A program made the position numbers and the translations under genes. 64,000 bases of DNA, from NCBI GenBank assembly GCA_003439945.1, contig QVRM01001475.1:1-64000 (forward strand), read 5' to 3'. Every line of letters starts with the position of its first letter. The first letter of the stretch is position 1. The stretch is from Dermanyssus gallinae. Its lineage: Eukaryota; Arthropoda; Arachnida; Mesostigmata; Dermanyssidae. The notes under the pieces were generated by a model, which was given only the letters and a program-made list of their open reading frames with translations, made no database searches and was not told where the DNA came from. Of the stretch, positions 57,964 through 64,000 are shown in pieces.

Positions 57964-60032
57964 GCATAGTTAGTATATCATCAAAATAATCTACTAGTAA
58001 TAAATAAAAACGCTCTGTTTTTTTTAGTCACTGAAAGAAGATACGCTAACTGCAAGAAATGCAGCACGAAAACTTTCTAACTTTCAGTATCAATATGTTC
58101 ACACGCAGGTTCGTGTCCTGCATAGCCCTTCCTTTATTTTATGCTCAGCGTATGGCACGCACGGCAGTCTCTTTGACTGCCGTGCGTGCCATCACGACGG
58201 TCGGCGATACCGTTGCCGATATCGCCGACACGAGACTCCAAATGTATTCTTTCACATTGCACTAAACACACTATCGGATGTCGTTGCTGTAAACCACAAA
58301 CATATAACCCGGTAATAGCAGTACAACCCGTAATCTTTGCAATCACTTGATGATTGCTACGAAGCAAAGCACACCAATAATAATAATAATAGCCCACCTT
58401 TGCTAGCAAATATGATGAAGCTGCAGGTTGATGCAACGACCCGTTGCTCAGATGATGCTGTGGCGATGAGGACGTGGACGACGTAGATGAGGTTTGCTCG
58501 AAGAAGCTCTTGTACTTTCGTACAATATCGCGGCGCGGAAGTTCGCTTTCCACGACAGAACTTATCGATGAGCTCACAATGCTTGAGCGAAGCGACGGCT
58601 CGGCGACTGTTTTAGATCAAACACATGCGTGGTGTTAAGCACCACAGAGAGAACGAGAAATCATGAATGCATGGCAAGAAATAGCGCGACGCACCCGCAG
58701 ACTGACGATATATGGAAGGTATACAACAAATGCTAACGATATTATACGAGGTGAGTTTTCTCATAGCACAAATGATATGGAGTGCCAGCTATCTCCTCAC
58801 TAAATTCGAGTAGCGCCAGATTGCGTTGAAACTGGACCGAGAAAGAATAATATAATTTTATTGCTGTTCATCCAACTTATTGCTAGTTGTTCTCTGTTCG
58901 TATGCGTTTAGCCAACAACCTACCTACATTTGTAAGCTGACGGGATCTTCCGCACAACGACAACAAGTTATGCACAAATACTCCATATGGTCCAACGGAG
59001 TTGTTCTAACTTTGAATCGCTCGCATAAAAGAGTCATATCGTTTTTCGAAATTCAGCATCAATGTAAAGTGGTGCAGCAATGTATGTGTGTGCGGTCGGG
59101 GGGGGGGGGGGATACCAACCATTGTTAGGACGGTGAATGCTGCTGATGCCCCCGCTACTGTCGTGACTCCGGTTAGAATCGAGTAGGAGAATCTCCATGG
59201 ACGGACTTTTGGGGACGAGCGGTCCCCGCCGGGGTTCGTGGTGTCGCATGTTGGCAGGCGAAGTCATCAGCAGCTTATGAGTGGCATTCATACTTGCACC
59301 GCCTATAGCGTTCCCGGCGCCGACGGAAGGCCCTCTGTGAGATGTGTTTGCGCCGCTTCCAGACACGCCGATGACACCAACCGATCCGGGCTCCTGAAGG
59401 TTCTCTAACGAGGCGCATGCACGCAAGTGGTTCTTCTTGTTGGCCGAATGCGAAACAAATGCGACGCCGTTCTGTCCTCCGCTCTGGTTACTCATCGACA
59501 GATTGATGAACTTCGATTTCAACCTGTAACGTCATTTGTAAATCGAGAGACGCAGGCAGAAACGAAGAGCCTCTCCGGCGTTATTACTAATACTATTATT
59601 ATTATTGCTATTATCGCGTTAATCATTGAATAGGGCAGCAGGGACGTTACAAGGAGATACAAATGTAATTAAACGTAAAAGAGCAAACTCGTGTAAACCG
59701 ATCAGAACAAAGGCATAGAACGTAAGAAATCTCAATACCAGCTAGAACGAACTGGAAAAACAATACAATATTTAACTGACCTGGCTCATGAGAATGTGAA
59801 TTGAAGGTTTACAGACTCGTTAAATTTAAAGACCTAACGTGCGCCTAAAATTGTTAGCATACATTTATCTAACTCATAATGGGGTGTAAATAATTGTTTT
59901 CCAGTGAACGTGACGACAACCCACCTATATATATCCTTCTTTGGGAATCTTTCAGATACGATTGGTCACGCTACGATGAACTAAGATGTATAAGTTTACT
60001 ACGGTTTCCATTTTGTTATAAGGCATAGTATA

Positions 60033-60087
<55 letters not shown>

Positions 60088-61716
60088 TGTCGCACCACTT
60101 GCTCAGTAGGCCTGCAAACTAAATGCCTTCGCCGGGGATTTCGATATATAGGTTCCGGAACGTAGGTAGCTCCGGTCGAAGGTAGTACATAGGCTTCAAC
60201 ACAGTAAAGGGTTGGGTTAGCCTGGTGCATACATCTGTCGTGAACGCGTCGCAAACCTTGTCATTGCGTGCTTCCTGAATGTAATATGTGTATAAGATAA
60301 TACTTATATATGTATATACATTTTTTTGTGAGAAAAGTCAGCAATCTTCAAGGACTCTGGCCTCGATGGGCGTAAAGCTACGAACTCCTACGAAATAACA
60401 CGAATCATGCCAAACAAACTTTGCAAAAGTCGATCGTGCGCTGAACGTAACGACGGCATTTAGCCGGCCGACGTAGGCTAAATGCTAATCGATGCTAAAC
60501 AGAAATCGCCATTGTTGTCGGCTGCACGGAGCCATCCTTTGTAGCGCCTTAATCAGACTCGTCAGTTTTTGCTCGATTAGAGCTCGCACGGTCACAACCC
60601 GACAGATCTTCGTCGCGCTGTGTACGCGGCGTGGCACGGTATGCGTTTACTTTGTGACTCAACAGCTCCGTGACTACGTGACTCGGCCAGCTCGTGACGA
60701 AAATTGGCTTGGACAATTCGTAACAACGAATGCCGTCAAGCGCGACTGATTTGTGCACCTAATTGCGCCTGATGATGATTGACCATATGAACACCATAAG
60801 AGCACCAAGACTGGACTGAAATATCTGTTCGGACAAGCAATGCCAGCAAACCATATCCATGGCAAATCCACAACAACAGCAACAACATTTTGACGGCGTT
60901 TTGACAACACGTGATTGACCACCTGGAAACTGCCTGGTGTTAGGACCGAATAGCAGGCGTAATTCAACTGCAGCCACCCTAAACACTCTGAGGGCACCGT
61001 CTCATTTCCTATGAGAGTTTTGCTGCTCTGTGCTTTCTTGGCCATATACCTGCCGACTGTTTGCGTTGCCTATCTTGCCAAAACTAACACGCACACACGC
61101 ACATTGACACGAACACACGTACAATAACACGCACCGTTCAATCTTGGCCTCTAAATACATTTGCATTGGTTACTTATCATAACTACTTCTACAGTAGTAG
61201 TAATGACAGGGATAATACTCTACGACCACTACTACTACTACTACTACTATTACTACAATGAGCAACCAACTCAAACACTTACACATGCCATGCTGGCTGC
61301 TGTAAAAAGCGTATCGTAGCAGCTAACTCGACAAGCAACTCGTTGACAATGGCACGGAACATAAGCTAGACAGATATAACCGTCTCTATTGTTGTTGTTG
61401 TTGTTGTTGCTGTTGCTATTGTTGCGATGGTGTTGCTGCTGCTGCCGCTGCTTACCGATCGACGATGCCTGGCCCGTATTCCCAGTAGTCCTGTTCGTGG
61501 CTGATCGAGGCGACATCCTGCGACGAGTGAGAAGGTCGCATCCTCGACATCGGCAGGGGGGGCGCGTTCACACCTCCGCGGGCGGTTCCATTACCGCCGC
61601 CGCAGCCGCCTCCACCACCGCCACCTGCTGAGGCAGAGCCGAGTGCAGCTCGATGGTTCAGCAACGGACTCTGTTCCACGCAGACGCCTCGCTCCTCGCC
61701 CATGGTCTCCAGACAG
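45138..61716 (-). CDS. Uncharacterised Ser-rich protein, eight-exon gene (taperin/phostensin-like?)
   Basis: Exons 61716-61456, 59523-59120, 58606-58398, 57781-57382, 51311-51048, 50854-50642, 49338-49105 and 45376-45138 join with matching phases at every border. From the ATG at 61703 the total is 2,211 nt, 736 residues plus stop. The protein is mostly low complexity (Ser, Gly, Asn, Gln, Thr) with short ordered-looking islands: YGPGIVDRLKSKFINLSM, VRKYKSFFEQ, VFDFRGKDVKPQVAVMP, GITFIGENVVVGGGSL, KLSIRFDEQNISSFFEYEAE and an acidic run. Short islands in a disordered chain, with SIRF as a near-RVxF word, recall phostensin/taperin PP1-binding actin-associated proteins. That comparison is from memory and tentative. 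A scaffold-type cytoplasmic protein is the cautious reading. The 50855-51047 intron is the least certain part. Confidence 0.78.
47454..47493. repeat. (AT)n microsatellite
   Basis: About 20 AT units. Confidence 0.95.
48536..48576. repeat. (AT)n microsatellite
   Basis: About 20 AT units. Confidence 0.95.
48929..49028. repeat. (AT)n microsatellite, interrupted
   Basis: AT runs broken by GTATTTAT and ATAAATATAAT, 75 bp from exon 49105-49338. Confidence 0.95.
49105..49338 (-). CDS. Minus-strand gene, exon with best-conserved-looking block
   Basis: The acceptor GACGCCAG comes before 49338 and the donor CTTG|GTAGGT follows 49105. It encodes ITFIGENVVVGGGSLISTRN, KKLSIRFDEQNISSFFEYEA, then an acidic run EDEADEDENRNEDRRQLDDE and Ala/Ser-rich sequence. 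The hydrophobic, Gly-rich start and the aromatic-acidic centre look like true structure rather than simple repeat. This exon would be the best query for identifying the family. Confidence 0.85.
49339..50641 (-). other. Intron of the minus-strand gene (1.3 kb)
   Basis: It contains (GA)n at 49974-49996, an (AT)n at 50451 and an A/T-rich stretch to 50605. Nothing else is recognised. Confidence 0.7.
50451..50481. repeat. (AT)n microsatellite
   Basis: About 15 AT units followed by AT-rich low-complexity sequence up to about 50605. Confidence 0.95.
50642..50854 (-). CDS. Minus-strand gene, exon with FDFRGKDVKP block
   Basis: The proposed acceptor CCAATAG precedes 50854 and the donor AGTG|GTGAGC follows 50642. 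It encodes Thr/Ser homopolymer sequence, then LASLGSNCTTMVFDFRGKDV, KPQVAVMPSPVRP and KDELDSLDESSEPS. The downstream part is well supported by its phase fit to exon 49338. The upstream border is uncertain because the reading frame differs by +1 from exon 51311-51048 and the switch falls in triplet repeats. Confidence 0.68.
50855..51047 (-). other. Proposed 193-bp intron, or coding repeat with a frameshift
   Basis: The frame open from exon 51311 runs on through this segment but meets a stop soon after it (TGA read near 50751). The VFDFRGKDVKP frame is closed by stops upstream of about 50900. A GAAA|GTAATT donor with a CCAATAG acceptor repairs the frame and gives a total divisible by three. An indel in the CAN/GTT repeats of a single long exon is the alternative. 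Confidence 0.45.
51048..51311 (-). CDS. Minus-strand gene, Gln-rich exon
   Basis: The acceptor TTTTGCTTCAG precedes 51311, and GT completes a Ser codon from exon 57781-57382. It encodes INCPSDNRPQSSSTPISS, a Gln/His-rich run from CAN repeats, then LMLSSAADLAMPRHELRTPS and a basic stretch. The Gln run is likely length-variable. The donor end (51048) is provisional. Confidence 0.65.
51669..52171 (-). pseudogene. Internally deleted mariner-like element
   Basis: The minus strand starts with an ATG at 52171 (MDCKKIQLRAATLNELK). After frameshifts come ACATSSFAKFRSGNLSLLDE, PRSGRLITLDE and TTLELAKDFGVC, the two helix-turn-helix parts of a mariner transposase. The sequence then jumps to HLDTFLEMQKPDFFCRG and SLVRRRGELRLTTESTF, the transposase C-terminus with its stop. 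The whole catalytic core is missing. The element is therefore a roughly 0.5-kb deletion derivative, as is common for non-autonomous mariners. It is on the same strand as the host gene's transcript. Terminal repeats were not delimited. Confidence 0.8.
53400..53700. repeat. Triplet-repeat-rich segment (GTT/GTG, CAG/CAA)
   Basis: Runs of GTT/GTG/CTG are followed by CAGCAGCAGCAGCAACAACA-type sequence at 53628-53690. Open frames across it are poly-Gln, poly-Asn or poly-Val artefacts. Confidence 0.88.
53856..53932. repeat. (TCTA)n tetranucleotide tract
   Basis: Imperfect CTATCTATCTA repeats with CTGT and TTTA variants. Confidence 0.88.
54440..54610 (-). mobile_element. tRNA-derived SINE, copy 3
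   Basis: The reverse complement starts GTCGAGCCCATTGGCGTAGT and contains box A TGGCGTAGTGG and box B GGTTCGAGCCC. It continues CACCGTTGCACATTTGTATT and ends near GACGTTAAATCTTGGCTGAT. It is the closest match to copy 1 (shared CGCCTCGCGACCGG and GAGACAC). It directly abuts the minisatellite at 54612. Confidence 0.88.
54612..56015. repeat. 28-bp minisatellite (about 50 units)
   Basis: The unit is AAGGTGTGCGTATAGG followed by GGTGTGGGCAAG on the plus strand (28 bp). From about 55370 to 56015 the units are nearly identical, with some 1-2 bp indels. From 54612 to about 55370 they are diverged (ATATGGGTGTGGGC-type variants). Because 28 is not a multiple of three and the unit has no stop on the minus strand, all three minus frames stay open for hundreds of codons. 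This produces spurious frames of up to 410 codons rich in His, Thr, Pro and Leu. Confidence 0.95.
56389..56418. repeat. (AT)n microsatellite
   Basis: About 14 AT units. Confidence 0.95.
56560..56589. repeat. (AT)n microsatellite
   Basis: About 14 AT units. Confidence 0.95.
57382..57781 (-). CDS. Minus-strand gene, exon with KPIANIKPL block
   Basis: The acceptor CTACGTTAG comes before 57781. The donor ATGA|GTAAGT (perfect consensus) follows 57382 and leaves one base. It encodes a Gly/Ser start, ILRLNKTSPVKKPIANIKPL, RKEQQLPELDSRESPPLNK, an Asn/Gly-rich stretch, then EAALNEINLQASSGQSRQS and SPSTAVASPDIM. Open reading continues into the intron but loses protein-like character there. Confidence 0.82.
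57919..57961. repeat. (AT)n microsatellite
   Basis: About 21 AT units within a 616-bp intron. Confidence 0.95.
58398..58606 (-). CDS. Minus-strand gene, exon with VRKYKSFFEQ block
   Basis: The acceptor CTAAAACAG precedes 58606 and the donor AAAG|GTGGGC follows 58398. It encodes AEPSLRSSIVSSSISSVVES, ELPRRDIVRKYKSFFEQTSS, and then a Ser/Thr/His/Gln-rich part. The two flanking phases (2 bases in, 0 out) fit the neighbouring exons exactly. Confidence 0.82.
59120..59523 (-). CDS. Minus-strand gene, second exon seen
   Basis: The acceptor GACGTTACAG precedes 59523. The donor AATG|GTTGGT follows 59120; it was chosen over the nearby GTATCC because only it keeps phase with the next exon. It encodes LKSKFINLSMSNQSGGQN, ANKKNHLRACASLENL, a Gly/Ser/Ala stretch, PLVPKSPSMEILLLDSNR and SSGGISSIHRPNN. 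CASLENL resembles an 'S-L-E-[ND]-L' phosphosite module found in many scaffold proteins. A 14-G run sits in the intron about 10 bp from the donor. Confidence 0.82.
59524..61455 (-). other. Intron of the minus-strand gene (1.9 kb)
   Basis: It contains an ATT-type tract near 59580-59610, (AT)n at 60028, ACTACT triplets at 61187-61255 and TTG/CTG triplets at 61389-61450. No exon is recognised. Confidence 0.7.
60028..60087. repeat. (AT)n microsatellite
   Basis: About 28 AT units after a TTTATTTA lead-in. Confidence 0.95.
61456..61716 (-). CDS. Minus-strand gene, first exon seen with likely start codon
   Basis: The acceptor ACCTTTCAG precedes 61716 and the donor ATCG|GTAAGC follows 61456. The ATG at 61703-61701 sits in GAGACCATGGGC, a good animal initiation context, so the 13 bases before it may be 5' UTR. 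The preceding open codons (CLET) leave coding continuation from an upstream exon possible. It encodes MGEERGVCVEQSPLLNHR, a Gly-rich run, PPLPMSRMRPSHSSQDVASI and HEQDYWEYGPGIVDR, which runs into LKSKFINLSM of the next exon. Confidence 0.75.
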
Positions 61717-61842
61717 CTGAAAGGTTCACCACAACAGCGAGCACAAGGCAACAACAACAACAACAACAACATGTTAGCACTGGTGTAGTTAGTATACGAA
61801 CATTAATGTTACTTCTCTTTGTTGTTGCTGTATTCACCGTGC

Positions 61843-61960
<118 letters not shown>

Positions 61961-63030
61961 CGCGTGCATGATTGAACATACGCGTCGAGCATACAATTTG
62001 TTCTTAGTAAATATTAACGTTACTGACATTTCAATAATTGGGGAAAAATGAACAAAACGTCAAATTAAATTTAGCTAGCAAATAGACGGGGGACCAATGC
62101 AGTGACGAAAATAAACTTCGTGTCTCTCAGCCCTGGCTCGCCATTACAACGTAGTCAATGTCGCTTTACTATACGAAAAGCAAACTTAATGACAATAGTG
62201 CTCTTAAGTAAGCTTCATAACAGAGCATAACATAGCTACGTTTTCGAAATCATTGTGTCATACAATCTGTCTCGTTTAAAAAGAGTGCCACAATAGTGCA
62301 CTTCAGGCTGCTATAAACAAAATATAACTAAATATATCTAGATATATTTTTCTAAAAATCATTCGTAAATTTACAGTAAAAACGGTTGCATTCAAGAGTG
62401 TCGGCGCAGTCAAGAGTAACGTTTATGGTTACTGGGTCGTTTATGGTTGCACAACTGCGTATAAGCGGCTCTATAAAACAGCTACTTATCCGTGCATCAT
62501 ATGGCCACCCTGGCCATTTTTATGTAAGAGCAGAACTCATTGCACGGAATAGCTTGTCTGATCAGTGCTGCACAGGGTGTTTAAGGACAGATAATTCTTT
62601 GAAAGGTTTCCTACGATGTGTGGTAACATCTATACTCCGCACAACTATATATATATACATATATAAAATATTGCGATACTTTATTAATAATTTACAATAC
62701 ATTTGCACACTCGGCAGTGCTCAATATATATATATATATGCTGCTCTCCGCTTTGTGGACCCGACTCAATCAAATAGCGAAAAATCGCTGGAGGGCGTAC
62801 AAGATCTGTTCTCGAGGAGCCTGCGACTGAACTGCTCCTAGGACATACTACTCCATGCTTTTCCCTACACGCAGGCTTCAATCGCTATACCTTCTTCGAC
62901 CATTGACACACATCGCATATACGTGAGATAACAAGGTAATGCAGTTCGCTACCATCCAGTTCGACAGCCTATGTTGCTGTCTATTGAATACCATTGTACG
63001 ACACCCCACACGTGTGTGATAACAAAGGCG

Positions 63031-63065
<35 letters not shown>
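63031..63065. repeat. (AT)n microsatellite
   Basis: About 17 AT units. Confidence 0.95.
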
Positions 63066-63068
<3 letters not shown>

Positions 63069-63814
63069 TACCGATTCTACCCTACCTGCATTTGATTTGA
63101 AAGAAGAACGTTATCTGACCCCCTAGATTCAGATAGCTGCGATAATTTAGGGTGGATTCGCTCTGCCTGCGAGAATGCTGTACGGTACTACGACCTCAAT
63201 TGATCGAAGGTCAATCCGTCGAGATGACACACAGCCTTGGCACATACGTAAATTAATGGTACATTCAGGGCCACTGGACGATGGATGCTTCTTTCACCGC
63301 CCAGAATGCGAGCAACAATAGCTATCGTGAACTGAGCCTGCCCGTCTGCATCATTACTGAATATGCGACCCGCTGCGACCTGTGCGCTGTCTTAATAGAA
63401 ACGCGCTGCACGTATTCTGCGCTGTTGCGTAGAATGTGCATAGATTTAATATTGTTCGCCCCCCCCCGGCCAGGACCTTCCTTCTTTGTGTGTGAAGCTA
63501 AATCATTAGCGGGTGGCGATCAATGAATCAATCAATCGACAACCACCGAGTCTAGCTGCTGATGATGATGATGATGGTGATGATGATAGACTAGCTGTTT
63601 CATGCCTGCCCATTCGTTTGGCGTTCCTCAATGCGGTTCCTAGCGCGGCTTGTAACTTTCATCGTATTTTGAGCATTTTAAATGCCCTGGCATAACAGCT
63701 GTCCGATATTGCTCTGATGTGAGCCATCTATAAAGCCTATACATTCTCATATATACACACACATATACATCGATATTACAAAGCCCCCCTCTCTCTCACT
63801 CTCTCTCTCTCTTT

Positions 63815-63819
63815 ATATG

Positions 63820-63883
<64 letters not shown>

Positions 63884-63884
63884 T
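63815..63884. repeat. (AT)n microsatellite
   Basis: About 30 AT units with GTAT and ACAT ends. Confidence 0.95.
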
Positions 63885-64000
63885 GAGAGAAGGCGAGCAC
63901 TGCCGAATGTGCAAGTGTATTGCAAATTATTAATGAATCATCGCAATATTTTCTATACACTAAAGACTATACATACTTAAATATGCATACAAAGCCATCT

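Overview
This is a stretch of animal nuclear genome, most likely from an arthropod and possibly a mite or tick (inference only). The coding sequence is split into short exons with GT-AG borders. Introns and intergenic DNA are long and full of (AT)n, (ATT)n, (CAG)n-like and poly-G simple repeats. Transposon remains belong to Tc1, mariner, R1-like LINE and tRNA-derived SINE types. There is no bacterial gene organisation, rRNA, CRISPR array or complete tRNA gene that I can support.

Two protein-coding genes can be assembled with matching splice phases. (1) On the + strand, 9360-28777, four exons encode the C-terminal 364 residues of a BMP-type TGF-beta ligand: most of the propeptide, an RSRR furin-type cleavage site, and a mature cystine-knot domain with all seven expected cysteines. 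The first exon or exons (signal peptide and start of the propeptide) were not found and may lie left of the window. (2) On the - strand, 61716-45138, eight exons encode a roughly 736-residue serine-rich, low-complexity protein with short conserved-looking blocks and an acidic segment. It weakly recalls the phostensin/taperin group, but that identity is not established. The two genes converge, with about 16 kb of repeat-rich DNA between their stop codons.

Layout: 1-1538, decayed Tc1-like transposon with long inverted repeats. 1540-9359, gene-poor DNA with a near-perfect 44-bp palindrome and a retroelement relic. 9360-28777, BMP gene, whose introns carry a protease-like retroelement relic, a LINE reverse transcriptase fragment, two SINE copies and a paired duplication around the furin-site exon. 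28778-45137, intergenic DNA with a dead R1-like LINE, a broken mariner and several small dispersed repeats. 45138-61716, minus-strand gene; its largest intron holds a 1.4-kb minisatellite (28-bp unit), a third SINE copy and an internally deleted mariner. 61717-64000, simple repeats and nothing recognisable.

I found no convincing new multi-gene system. The most informative items are the BMP ligand with BMP3-like features, the unidentified eight-exon gene, the new-looking SINE family (three copies), the minisatellite, and the retroelement family with a C-terminal DGKRPDG domain.
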